Below, in pieces: positions 33,220 to 41,377 of a stretch of DNA of 62,884 nt (position 1 is the stretch's first letter; every line of letters starts with the position of its first letter). The position numbers were made by a program, and so were the translations under genes. Below the pieces are notes generated by a model. It did not search any database and had not been told where the DNA came from. It worked only from the letters and a program-made list of their open reading frames with translations. This stretch comes from Sulfitobacter litoralis (GTDB taxonomy: Bacteria > Pseudomonadota > Alphaproteobacteria > Rhodobacterales > Rhodobacteraceae), in assembly GCF_900103185.1 (NCBI RefSeq), contig NZ_FNJD01000021.1, positions 1 to 62,884 of the forward strand. Reading direction: 5' to 3'.

Positions 33220-34224
33220 CTAATGACATTCTCTTCGAGGGACTGAGTCACTCGCAGCAATTTCCGCATCTTTGGATTTACGTTGCGCCACAAGTGCGCA
33301 TGCGAAAAGCTGCGTCAGGTGGTAGAGCATCAGCGGCAGCACCGTCGTCCCTAGCGTCGCGGCGGGCACAAGCGCCGTCGCGATCGCCAACCCGCTGGCA
33401 AGGCCTTTTGTCGATCCGCAAAAGAACAACACGGCGCGATCCTCGTCCGGCAACTTCAGGGCGCGGCCCGTAAAGGTCATGATCCCCATCGCGAGCGCCA
33501 GGAACAGCACGACCACACCGTAAAGCAGAATCAGGCTGGGCCCCGAAATTGCATACCACAGCCCCGAAACAGTGCCCGCGCTGAACGCCGAATAGACGAT
33601 CAGCAGGATCGAGCCACGGTCAACCATAAGCGTCGTCGCCCTGTGCCGCTTCACCAGATCGCCGACCAGCGGACGCGCAATCTGACCGACGACGAAGGGC
33701 AGCAGGATCTGCAGCGCGATCTTGACTACGGCCGCCCCGCTGATGGCGCCGCCCCCCTGATGCAAGAGCACGGCCACCAGAGCAGGTGTCAGCGCCACGC
33801 CGATCAGGTTGGAAAAGGACGCGGCACAGATCGCCGCCGGCACGTTGCCCCCCGCCATGCCGGTAAAGGCGATCGACGACTGGATGGTGGACGGCAGCAC
33901 CGACAGGAAGATCAGGCCAAAGATCAGGTCGGGGCCCAGCACGCTGCCGAACACGAACGCAACGCCCAGTCCCAGCAGCGGAGATAGCAGGTAGGTCGCA
34001 GCGACGGTCAGCCCCTGCAGCCGCCAGTTCAGCATCCCGGACCGGATGGCCGCGGCGTCAAGCTTGGCACCGTAGAGAAAGAACAGCAGCGCCACCGCCC
34101 AGAAGGTGATCTGCTTCAGTGCGTCGGCGGCCACGCCGCGCACCGGCAGAATCAAGCCAATGATCACCGTGGCAATCAGCAACAGCATGTAGGTGTCGAT
34201 GCCAAAGCGTCTGAGATACGTCAT
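33220..34224 (-). CDS. Bile acid:sodium symporter family (YfeH/SLC10A7-like) transporter
   Basis: The 334-residue membrane protein starts MTYLRRFGIDTYMLLLIATVIIG and has about ten transmembrane helices, including LLFFLYGAKLDAAAIRSG, LIFLSVLPSTIQSSIAFTGMAGGNVPAAI and FFCGSTKGLASGLAIATALVP, all typical of the YfeH branch of the BASS family. The substrate is unknown; organic anions are common. The frame stays open upstream to 34353 but lacks a ribosome site there. It lies directly downstream of a gamma-glutamyltransferase scrap, so both may have arrived together. Confidence 0.85.
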   Translation of the reverse strand: MTYLRRFGIDTYMLLLIATVIIGLILPVRGVAADALKQITFWAVALLFFLYGAKLDAAAIRSGMLNWRLQGLTVAATYLLSPLLGLGVAFVFGSVLGPDLIFGLIFLSVLPSTIQSSIAFTGMAGGNVPAAICAASFSNLIGVALTPALVAVLLHQGGGAISGAAVVKIALQILLPFVVGQIARPLVGDLVKRHRATTLMVDRGSILLIVYSAFSAGTVSGLWYAISGPSLILLYGVVVLFLALAMGIMTFTGRALKLPDEDRAVLFFCGSTKGLASGLAIATALVPAATLGTTVLPLMLYHLTQLFACALVAQRKSKDAEIAASDSVPRRECH

Positions 34225-34294
34225 GTGTCCGTCCGGCATCAGGGATAATGCTGTTTCATGTACCGGCTTTGGCCGCCAGTCCGCATCGAAAAGA

Positions 34295-34470
34295 TCAGTA
34301 TCCCAGCGGGATATCATCTTTTCGGCTGTCCGATCCACCCTCCAGCAGCCCATCCGTCATCCGGATCGCCTGACTGCCTCCGATGGGAGAGGTCACAACC
34401 TTGATCTGATGACCCCGCGCGGCGAGTGCCGTTCGGACCTCCTCGGGCAATGCCGGCGCGATTACATCGC
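34295..34470 (-). pseudogene. ggt: Gamma-glutamyltransferase, C-terminal scrap
   Basis: The minus strand encodes GDVIAPALPEEVRTALAARG, then HQIKVVTSPIGGSQAIRM and LLEGGSDSRKDDIPLGY before a stop. This matches the end of gamma-glutamyltransferases, where a D-RKDG-ALGY pattern is usual. Everything upstream is lost; the break meets a permease scrap near 34465. Confidence 0.7.
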
Positions 34471-34617
34471 CGCGGCGCGTGCGGTGGGGTCATTAACGCC
34501 GCGCTTCCTACTGACCGAGATCATGCCCGATATCTTTAACAATCTGATAGTGGTGATCACGCTGAAAATAGCGCGTGCGATCCTTCTCGAAGGAGCGCTC
34601 AGCTTTCTTGGCCTTCA
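34459..34617 (+). pseudogene. Peptide ABC-transporter permease (DppC/OppC-like) scrap
   Basis: The plus strand encodes DYIAAARAVGSLTPRFLLTE, IMPDIFNNLIVVITLKIARA and ILLEGALSFLGL. This is the conserved loop and helix of DppC/OppC permeases (YVRAARALGAS... ALSFLGLG). It is fused at 34618 to the truncated IS5 copy. Confidence 0.75.
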
Positions 34618-35240
34618 TCGTGCTCGTCGGTCGCCTGCTGCATCAGAACCCAAAGAACCATGGCAAGATTTACGCCCTGCATGAACCCGAGGTCGACTGC
34701 ATCTCCAAAGGCAAGGCCCGCAAGCGCTATGAGTTCGGGACCAAGGTCAGCCTGGCTACTACCATCGACGAGGGCTTCGTCGTCGGCATGCGCGCCCTGC
34801 CGGGCAATCCCTACGATGGGCATACTTTGCCCGAAGCCCTGGAGGAGGTCGCGATCCTGACCGGTCGGCCTCCGGATCTGGCCGTCGTGGACCGCGGCTA
34901 TCGCGGCCACGGTGTATCGACGACAAAAGTGCTGATCAGCGGCACGCGCCTGGGCCTGACGCCAAAGCTGAAGACACTGCTGAGGCGGCGCAGCGCCATA
35001 GAACCAGAGATTAAACACATGAAAACTGACGGACGTCTGCCGCGATGCCCACTCAAGGGGACGTTCGGCGACGCGATTTTCGCCGTGCTATGTGGCTGCG
35101 GCCATAAAATCCGCAAGATCTTGGTCCACCTCAGGGCTTTGTTGCCCCTCATTCTGGCCGTATTGTGCGCCGCCGCAACTGGCAGGATCAGGCCTGCAAA
35201 CTGCTATCTTGTCGCCGGATCGCGTTGTTCAGCGTGAACT
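34618..35240 (+). mobile_element. Truncated second copy of the IS5 element (3' half)
   Basis: The sequence is nearly identical to 32444-33066, covering the transposase from LVGRLLHQNPKNHGKIYALHEP to the end and the right terminal repeat. The 5' half is missing. It probably mediated the deletion that joined the ggt and permease scraps. The 88 bases up to the Tn3 element hold nothing recognisable. Confidence 0.85.
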
Positions 35241-35328
35241 TTTTACTTCTGCAGCTTTGTAAGGGCTGGGGTTTTTGTTGATGCCTCGTCTACCCGGCGT
35301 CGGCCTTCCCCCCGGACACTGACAAATA

Positions 35329-35366
35329 GGGGTAGATTCCGGCTGGGTGCAGAATAGTACGTTAGG
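35329..35366. repeat. Left inverted repeat of the Tn3-family transposon
   Basis: It begins GGGGTAGATTCCGG and ends GTACGTTAGG, matching the right repeat at about two thirds of 38 positions. It contains the stop codon of tnpR. Confidence 0.75.
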
Positions 35367-35973
35367 CTCCGAGGACGCGCTTGCCGTAGTCTCGCAGATT
35401 GCCGTTCGGGTCGACGTAGCGATAGAGAGTAACGGGCCTCACGCCTAATTCTTTGCAAAGTTCTGAAACAGACGTGTCGCGGTTTGCCATTGCGGCCTGT
35501 GCCATGCGCACCTGTGATTTTGACAGCGCGAATTTTCGTCCGCCTTTCCTCCCCCGCGCCCGGGCTGCCTGAAGACCGGCCACTGTGCGTTCACGGATCA
35601 ACTCGCTTTCAAATTCGGCGAGAGCGGCAAAGATGCCGAATGAAAGCCGTCCTGCCGCAGTTGTTGTGTCGATCTGCGCACCTTGCCCGGTGAGCACTTT
35701 AAGGCCAACCCCGCGCTCAGACAGCATACTGACGGTCTTGACCAGATGATGCAGGCTACGCCCCAAACGATCGAGCTTCCACACAACCAGAACATCGCCG
35801 TCACGCAATGCCTTGAGGCAGGCCTCCAACCCTGGCCGGTCATCCTTTTTGCCAGATGCCAGATCCGAGTAAATCTGCTCCTCTCCAACGCTCGCCGCGA
35901 TCAAGGCATCCCGTTGCAGGTCAAGAGACTGCCTGCCATCGGCTTTAGAGACGCGCGCATAGCCAATCAGCAT
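35362..35973 (-). CDS. tnpR: TnpR resolvase
   Basis: The 203-residue serine recombinase starts [20 protein letters not shown] with the catalytic serine, continues [17 protein letters not shown] and [18 protein letters not shown], and ends with an HTH ([21 protein letters not shown]). It resolves cointegrates at res. The stop codon lies inside the left inverted repeat. It is divergent from tnpA across 120 bases containing the res region. Confidence 0.92.
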   Translation of the reverse strand: MLIGYARVSKADGRQSLDLQRDALIAASVGEEQIYSDLASGKKDDRPGLEACLKALRDGDVLVVWKLDRLGRSLHHLVKTVSMLSERGVGLKVLTGQGAQIDTTTAAGRLSFGIFAALAEFESELIRERTVAGLQAARARGRKGGRKFALSKSQVRMAQAAMANRDTSVSELCKELGVRPVTLYRYVDPNGNLRDYGKRVLGA

Positions 35974-35976
35974 GTG

Positions 35977-36093
35977 TCACAAACGTTGGTTTGTGATGCT
36001 TGGGTTCGGCGGTCGCTTTCGGGCAACGGATTTATTCCTTATCTCATATCATAAATAAATATACTCAATACCTCCCATGAAAGCAAAAGAAGC
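35977..36093. promoter_or_regulatory. res: res-like region between tnpR and tnpA
   Basis: A 20-base palindrome TCACAAACGTTGGTTTGTGA (35977-35996) sits just before tnpR, followed by AT-rich stretches (TTATCTCATATCATAAATAA). Tn3-type resolvases bind three such sites here and also repress both genes. Confidence 0.6.
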
Positions 36094-38982
36094 ATGGCGC
36101 ATCGCACCATTCTGACCGAGCGCCAGCGCGCGACACTATTTGATCTGCCAACCAGTGAAGCGGCACTACTTCACCATTACACGTTGGCCGATGATGACAT
36201 CGAACATGTTCGTCTGCGAAGACGATCACAAAACCGGCTTGGGTTTGCCCTTCAGCTTTGCGCGTTTCGACACCCCGGCCGCCTCCTGACGGCTGGAGAG
36301 GTCATCCCAGAAAAAGCGATCAGGTTCATCGCGGCTCAGCTGGGAATGCAAGCGGTTGAGTTGGAGGGCTACGCCGTCCGCGAAGAGACTCGGCGGGATC
36401 ATCTGATCGAGCTTAGAGCGATCTATGGCTACAAGATGTTTACCGGACGTGGTGCCCGCGACCTGAAGGTTTGGCTTGAAACTGAGGCTGAGGTTGCGCG
36501 CTCTAATGAGGAGCTGGCGCGTCGGTTCGTGACAGAATGCCGCCGGAGCCAGACCATTCTGCCCGGGGTGTCGGTGATCGAACGGCTCTGCGCTGATGCG
36601 CTTGTCGCCGCCGAACGTCGGATGGAAACGCGCATCGCCGACCGTCTCGACGCGCCCATGAGAGGCAGGCTGGATGCCCTGCTTTCGGAAGACGTCGATG
36701 ACCGGGTCAGCCGTTTTGTCTGGTTGCGCCAATTTGAGGTTGGCAAGAACTCGGCAGACGCGAACCGCCTGCTGGACCGGTTGGAGTTTCTGCAAGGTCT
36801 CGGGCTTGCGACCGCTGCCCTTGATGGCGTTCCACCCCACCGGATCACCCGACTTCGTCGCCAAGGCGAACGATATTTCTCGGATGATTTGCGCGACATT
36901 TCCAGCGATCGGCGGTGGGCGATCATGACCGTCTGTGCTGTGGAATGGCAGGCTGCGATAGCTGATGCAGTGATTGAGACCCATGATCGGATCGTGGGTA
37001 AAACCTGGCGCGATGCCAAGAGGTTATGTGATGTGCAGATTACCGGCGCCAAAGCAGCATTGCAGGACACACTTCGTTCTTTCTCAGGCTTGGGGGCCGC
37101 TCTCCTGGAAGCGCATGGCGATGGCGCACCCCTTGAGAGCGCGGTTACGACCGCCTGCGGTTGGCGTGATCTGGAAGGACTTGTCGCCACGGCGATGCAG
37201 TTGACCAGTACAATGGCTGCCAATCCCTTGGCCCATGTCGCCCAAGGCTATCATCGGTTCCGGCGCTACGCGCCGCGCATGTTGAGGGCGCTCGATATTC
37301 AGGCAGCATCGGTCGCCGAACCTTTGGTCGAAGCTACTCGGCTTGTCGCAAAGGGCGGACAAGAGACCGTTCGGCCAACAACCTTTCTGCGCCGCAGTTC
37401 CAAATGGCACCAGCACCTTCATGCGCAGCCCCCCGATGACCATCGGCTTTGGGAAGTCGCCGTGTTGTTCCATCTGCGCGATGCCTTTCGCTCCGGCGAT
37501 ATCTGGTTGGTGCAGTCCCGGCGCTATGCCGACCTGAAGCAGGCGCTGGTGCCAATAGCAGAGGCGCGGGCCACACCCAGATTGGCAGTGCCCTTCGACC
37601 CGGCGGATTGGCTGGGAGATCGCAAAACCCGTATGATTGAGGGACTGAAACGCTTGGCACGCGCTGCCCGTGCCGGGGCAATTCCGGGTGGCTCTATTGA
37701 GGACGGAATGCTGAAGATCGACAGGCTCACCGCCGCAGTGCCCGCCGAGGCCCATGAACTTGTTCTGGATTTATACAAAAGGTTGCCCGATGTGCGGATC
37801 ACCGATCTGCTTCTGGAGGTGGACAATGCCACAGGCTTCACGGAAGCCTTCACCCATATACGCACCGGAGCACCTTGCACTGACAGGATCGGACTGCTGA
37901 CCGTGCTGCTGGCGGAAGGCCTGAACCTCGGCCTCAGCAAGATGGCCGAAGCCACCAGCACCCATGATTATTCCCAGCTCTCGCGCATCTCACGGTGGCA
38001 TGTTGAAGGCGACGCGCTGAACCGCGCCTTGGCCATGGTGATCGCGGCGCAATCCACCCTGCCCATGGCCCGTTTCTGGGGTGGCGGCACCACCGCCTCC
38101 AGCGACGGGCAGTTCTTTCCAACCACACGTCAAGGTGAGGCAATGAACCTGATCAACGCCAAATATGGCAATGAACCGGGGCTGAAAGCCTATACCCATG
38201 TTTCCGATCAGTTCGGCCCCTTTGCCACTCAAACCATCCCGGCGACCGTGAGCGAGGCCCCTTACATCCTCGATGGCCTGCTGATGAATGAGACCGGCAG
38301 AAATATCCGCGAACAATATGCTGACACCGGCGGCTTCACCGATCATGTCTTCGCCGTCACAGCCCTTCTGGGCTTCCAGTTCATTCCGCGCATCCGTGAT
38401 CTGCCCTCCAAGCGGCTCTATGTCTTCGATCCAAGTGCTGTCCCGAAGGAACTGAAAGGCCTGATTGGTGGCAAGGTCAGGCAAAGCATCATCACCACCA
38501 ACTGGCCCGACATCCTGCGCAGTGCCGCTACCATGGTCGCGGGCGTCATGCCGCCCAGTCAACTGCTGCGAAAGTTTTCAGCCTATCCCCGCCAGCATGA
38601 GCTGGCCGAAGCCCTCAAAGAAATCGGACGCGTTGAACGGACGCTGTTCATCATCGACTGGCTACTTGACGCCGACATGCAGCGCCGCGCTCAGATCGGG
38701 CTAAACAAAGGCGAAGCACACCACGCCCTGAAAAACGCCCTCCGCATCGGTCGCCAAGGTGAAATCCGCGACCGCACCGCCGAAGGTCAGCACTTCCGCA
38801 TGGCAGGCCTCAACCTCCTCGCCGCCATCGTCATCCACTGGAACAGCAAACACCTTGGTCAAGCTGTCGCCGCACGAAAACGCGACGGGTTGGATTGCTC
38901 ACCAATGCTACTGGCACATACCTCACCCCTCGGATGGGCACATATCCTCCTCACAGGCGAATACAGGTGGCCAAAACAGTAA
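36094..38982 (+). CDS. tnpA: Tn3-family transposase TnpA
   Basis: The 962-residue protein is of full length for the Tn3 family. The N-terminal DUF4158-type region (RTILTERQRATLFDLPTSEAALLHHYTL) binds the ends. The C-terminal DDE domain includes TTASSDGQFFPTTRQGEAMNLINAKYG with the first aspartate, EQYADTGGFTDHVFAVTALLGFQFIPRIRDL with the second, and NKGEAHHALKNALRIGRQGEIRDRT with the glutamate. It performs replicative transposition. It appears intact; a decayed relative lies at 47298-50135. Confidence 0.95.
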   Translation: MAHRTILTERQRATLFDLPTSEAALLHHYTLADDDIEHVRLRRRSQNRLGFALQLCAFRHPGRLLTAGEVIPEKAIRFIAAQLGMQAVELEGYAVREETRRDHLIELRAIYGYKMFTGRGARDLKVWLETEAEVARSNEELARRFVTECRRSQTILPGVSVIERLCADALVAAERRMETRIADRLDAPMRGRLDALLSEDVDDRVSRFVWLRQFEVGKNSADANRLLDRLEFLQGLGLATAALDGVPPHRITRLRRQGERYFSDDLRDISSDRRWAIMTVCAVEWQAAIADAVIETHDRIVGKTWRDAKRLCDVQITGAKAALQDTLRSFSGLGAALLEAHGDGAPLESAVTTACGWRDLEGLVATAMQLTSTMAANPLAHVAQGYHRFRRYAPRMLRALDIQAASVAEPLVEATRLVAKGGQETVRPTTFLRRSSKWHQHLHAQPPDDHRLWEVAVLFHLRDAFRSGDIWLVQSRRYADLKQALVPIAEARATPRLAVPFDPADWLGDRKTRMIEGLKRLARAARAGAIPGGSIEDGMLKIDRLTAAVPAEAHELVLDLYKRLPDVRITDLLLEVDNATGFTEAFTHIRTGAPCTDRIGLLTVLLAEGLNLGLSKMAEATSTHDYSQLSRISRWHVEGDALNRALAMVIAAQSTLPMARFWGGGTTASSDGQFFPTTRQGEAMNLINAKYGNEPGLKAYTHVSDQFGPFATQTIPATVSEAPYILDGLLMNETGRNIREQYADTGGFTDHVFAVTALLGFQFIPRIRDLPSKRLYVFDPSAVPKELKGLIGGKVRQSIITTNWPDILRSAATMVAGVMPPSQLLRKFSAYPRQHELAEALKEIGRVERTLFIIDWLLDADMQRRAQIGLNKGEAHHALKNALRIGRQGEIRDRTAEGQHFRMAGLNLLAAIVIHWNSKHLGQAVAARKRDGLDCSPMLLAHTSPLGWAHILLTGEYRWPKQ

Positions 38983-38991
38983 ACCAAGGGG

Positions 38992-39029
38992 CTTAACGTA
39001 CGATCCTGCACTCTCCGGTATCAGACCCC
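38992..39029. repeat. Right inverted repeat of the Tn3-family transposon
   Basis: On the minus strand it reads GGGGTCTGATACCGGAGAGT then GCAGGATCGTACGTTAAG, a classical 38-base Tn3-type end. The TGA of the truncated hydrolase gene lies in it. Confidence 0.85.
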
Positions 39030-39665
39030 GAAAAGCCGGGTGGTATCGGGCAGGGCAAGGATGGATTGGATCGACGCCCAAAGCTCCTCCGTCGTGCCGC
39101 CCGGGAAATCGGCGCGCGCCGTGCCACTGTCGGGATACATCAGCGTGTCATGCACAAAGGCCGCATCGCCCGCGACATAGGTGACCGAGCCGAGGGTATG
39201 GCCGGGGGAGAGCATCACTTGGAAATACAGATCGCCGATGGCAAAGGTTTCGCCCTCGGCAAACATCCGGTCAAAACACCGCGCCGGATCAAATGCGTCC
39301 GGCAGGTTGTAAAGATCGCGCCAGATGGCCGCGATTTCAGTGACCTTCTGACCGATCGCCGTCGGCGCGCCGGTCTCCTCCTTCAACCACGCGGCGGCGG
39401 TCATGTGGTCGGCATGGGGGTGGGTGTCGAGGATCATCGCCACCTCCAGCCCCTCACGATTGACCAGATCCAGTACAGCCTTTGCGCTGTCTGTCGAAGT
39501 GGATGCGGCCTTCGGATCAAAGTCCAGAACCACGTCGATCAGCGCGGCCTGCCCGGTCGCGGGGCAGGCAGCGACATACTGGATGGATCCCGTTTCCTCT
39601 TCATAAAGCCCCCAGACATCCGGAGAGGTAGGGCCGTTGGACGGGCTGTGGCGTGTGATCGTCAT
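39021..39665 (-). CDS. blh: Metallo-beta-lactamase-fold hydrolase (Blh/ETHE1-like persulfide dioxygenase), truncated
   Basis: The 214 residues contain the zinc/iron motif THPHADHM (residues about 82-89) and SPGHTLGSVTY, with D at FVHDTL, as in the persulfide dioxygenase branch of the MBL fold. Such enzymes oxidise glutathione persulfide to sulfite. The gene reads out of LPDTTRLF directly into the Tn3 right end (GV and stop), so the C-terminal part is lost. A GAGG ribosome site precedes the ATG. It follows the BigR-type repressor gene in the same direction, the known bigR-blh arrangement. Confidence 0.8.
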   Translation of the reverse strand: MTITRHSPSNGPTSPDVWGLYEEETGSIQYVAACPATGQAALIDVVLDFDPKAASTSTDSAKAVLDLVNREGLEVAMILDTHPHADHMTAAAWLKEETGAPTAIGQKVTEIAAIWRDLYNLPDAFDPARCFDRMFAEGETFAIGDLYFQVMLSPGHTLGSVTYVAGDAAFVHDTLMYPDSGTARADFPGGTTEELWASIQSILALPDTTRLFGV

Positions 39666-39707
39666 AATGCCTCGTTTTGGTTGGGGTGTCAGATGGGGGC
39701 GCGTCTG

Positions 39708-40016
39708 TCAGTCATCGGGTTCCGGGGCGTCCGCGTCGTCGGTGCAGAAAATTTGGTAAAGGGTGGTCAGCAGACGCTTTGCGTTTTCGCCCGCAAGCGC
39801 ATAGTGGATCGTCTGCCCATCCCGCCGCCCTTGCACCAACCCGTCGCGGCGCAAAAGCCCGAGATGCTGGGAAATCACGCTTTCGCGCACCCCAAGGGCC
39901 TTTGCGAGTGCGCCGACCGACCTTTCGCCTTCGACAAGCGTACACAAGATCATCAGGCGATTCCGGCTGGCCATCGCCTTGAGCAGCGCCTCAGCCTTGT
40001 CCGCGTTTTCTTGCAT
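39708..40016 (-). CDS. bigR: BigR/SqrR-type ArsR-family (per)sulfide sensor repressor
   Basis: The 102-residue winged-helix protein (ENADKAEALLKAMASRNRLMILCTLVEG... ESVISQHLGLLRRDGLV) keeps two cysteines, C25 (LMILC) and C91 (YQIFC), at the positions where BigR/SqrR form a persulfide-induced cross-link. I start at the ATG at 40016, with AAGG upstream; an ATG at 40031 lies inside the operator palindrome. It should repress the blh operon until sulfane sulfur accumulates. Confidence 0.85.
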   Translation of the reverse strand: MQENADKAEALLKAMASRNRLMILCTLVEGERSVGALAKALGVRESVISQHLGLLRRDGLVQGRRDGQTIHYALAGENAKRLLTTLYQIFCTDDADAPEPDD

Positions 40017-40026
40017 CTGCTTTACC

Positions 40027-40056
40027 TTCATACATTCGCATATGCGACGGTATGAA
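40027..40056. promoter_or_regulatory. Operator palindrome upstream of bigR
   Basis: TTCATAC, two bases, TCGCATATGCGA, two bases, GTATGAA form a 30-base inverted repeat. It lies directly upstream of the repressor start and also upstream of the divergent ECF2 gene, so BigR could control both. Confidence 0.65.
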
Positions 40057-40135
40057 TTTATTTCAAGCTCTGACCGGACTTTTCCAGCGCTCCTTGTTTG
40101 CTTTGACCCCACCTGCAAACGCGGTACGGTTCGTC

Positions 40136-40639
40136 ATGGCGCAGCTGACCTCCATTGAAATCCTATTGCCTGAACTTCGGGCCTATGCGATAGCCATTTG
40201 CCATTCCCGCGACGAGGCTGAAGATCTTGTTCAGGATGCTGTGGAACGGGGGCTGCGATCAGGTGGGAGGCCAGACCCGATCGGGGAACTACGGCCCTGG
40301 ATGTTCCGTGTCATTCGCAACCTGCATTACGATGAGCTGAGAAAAAGGCGCGTGCGTCGGGAATATTTCGCGGCCGAAAAACGTCTATCCAATGAAGCGG
40401 GTGCGTCGGACACCGCGCGGGATGTGTTGATCCGGCTGGCCTTTAAGAAACTGCCGCCCGAGACCCGCGAGGTTCTGTGCCTCGTTGATATCATGGGGTT
40501 GAAGTACGCCGAGGCGGCGAAAGTGATGGATGTGCCGAACGGAACGGTGATGAGCCGGATCAGCCGTGCCCGCAAGGCGTTGCTGGAAATCGTCGATGGG
40601 GCCGAAACGGCAAAGCAGGAAGTGACGCGGAAGACATGA
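40136..40639 (+). CDS. ECF sigma factor 2
   Basis: From the ATG at 40136 the 167-residue protein has region 2 (CHSRDEAEDLVQDAVERGLRSGG... RPWMFRVIRNLHYDELRKRR) and region 4 (LPPETREVLCLVDIMGLKYAEAAKVMDVPNGTVMSRISRARKALLE). The frame is open to 40052 but family alignment supports the later start. It overlaps the anti-sigma gene by four bases (ATGA). It is divergent from bigR across the palindrome. No GGAATAA-type promoter is seen in front of it. Confidence 0.85.
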   Translation: MAQLTSIEILLPELRAYAIAICHSRDEAEDLVQDAVERGLRSGGRPDPIGELRPWMFRVIRNLHYDELRKRRVRREYFAAEKRLSNEAGASDTARDVLIRLAFKKLPPETREVLCLVDIMGLKYAEAAKVMDVPNGTVMSRISRARKALLEIVDGAETAKQEVTRKT

Positions 40640-41376
40640 ATGAACTGAACGACAAGGACTGGGAACAGGTCAACGCTTACCACGATGGTGAGTTGTGCGC
40701 GGCCGACATGCGCGCATTCGAGGGGCGGCCTGCATCCGAGCCCGCGCTTGCCGCAGCGCTTGAGGACGTGCGGAACGTGTCCGTCAGCTTGGCGGCCTTG
40801 CGACCGGACCTCGTGCATTCGGAATCTATGCCGGAAACTAGTGCCGCAAATAGTAGCTGGCACCCCCGGCGCTGGCTGGCGGGCGGTGCTGTCGCTGCGG
40901 GAATTGCCTTGGCTGTGGTATTCGGACCCGCTTTTGTTGCCACCCCGACAGCTTTTGACATTCACGCTGAACTGGCCGCTGAGATGTATGACGTCGAAAC
41001 CGCCGATCTGCGGCCCGCCGCGACAGGCGGTGCGGTGGGCGTACCCGACCTGTCCGTCGCAAACCTGACGGCTGTTGCCTTCCGCACATCGGACAACGGC
41101 GAAGTCATGCATTACGCGGGTCAGAATGGATGCAGGTTGACCTATTTTCGCGGCGCGTTCGTTTCCCCAGAGGGCAACGACACACCCGGTCAGCAGATCG
41201 CAACCTGGCTGTCCGGGGATCACCTTCGTCATATAGTTGTCGCGACAGGGATGGACCGCACGCGGTTCGATGCCATCGCCAGTTATCTGATGCTTGAAAC
41301 CCGCGAACGTGTTTCCGAAAGCGTGATGGCGTCGCTTTCGGAGGCAACCCGGACGGCACGGTCCTGCGTCGGCTAG
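40636..41376 (+). CDS. Anti-sigma factor 2 (membrane-bound, cysteine pair)
   Basis: The 246-residue protein has a short cytoplasmic anti-sigma part (WEQVNAYHDGELCAADMRAFEG), one membrane helix (LAGGAVAAGIALAVVFGPAFVA, residues about 81-102) and a periplasmic domain. Like anti-sigma 1, the outer domain carries a core cysteine (C166, GQNGCRLTYF) and one near the end (C244, ARSCVG), plus the shared GMDRTRFDAIASYL helix. It should sequester ECF2. It runs convergently into the cytochrome gene. Confidence 0.8.
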   Translation: MNELNDKDWEQVNAYHDGELCAADMRAFEGRPASEPALAAALEDVRNVSVSLAALRPDLVHSESMPETSAANSSWHPRRWLAGGAVAAGIALAVVFGPAFVATPTAFDIHAELAAEMYDVETADLRPAATGGAVGVPDLSVANLTAVAFRTSDNGEVMHYAGQNGCRLTYFRGAFVSPEGNDTPGQQIATWLSGDHLRHIVVATGMDRTRFDAIASYLMLETRERVSESVMASLSEATRTARSCVG

Positions 41377-41377
41377 G

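Larger units (their letters stand above)
35329..39029. mobile_element. Complete small Tn3-family transposon
   Basis: Imperfect 38-base inverted repeats (35329-35366 and 38992-39029) enclose only tnpR and tnpA, divergently arranged around a res-like region. No cargo is present. The flanking 5-mers (AAATA left, GAAAA right) do not match, so either one side was rearranged after insertion or the duplication has decayed. The right end has cut the persulfide-dioxygenase-like gene. Confidence 0.85.

Noticed and set aside
34225..34353. N-terminal extension of the BASS transporter
   Set aside because: The frame is open, but the family start fits MTYLRRFG at 34224 and the extension lies in a gene-scrap junction.
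36016..36038. GGAATAAA on the minus strand in the tnpR-tnpA gap as a further ECF promoter
   Set aside because: Fourteen bases on there is GCGA instead of CGT(T/C), and the site lies in the AT-rich res region.
39066..40055. Long plus-strand frame of 329 codons opposite blh and bigR
   Set aside because: It is a shadow of two genes with strong motifs on the other strand.
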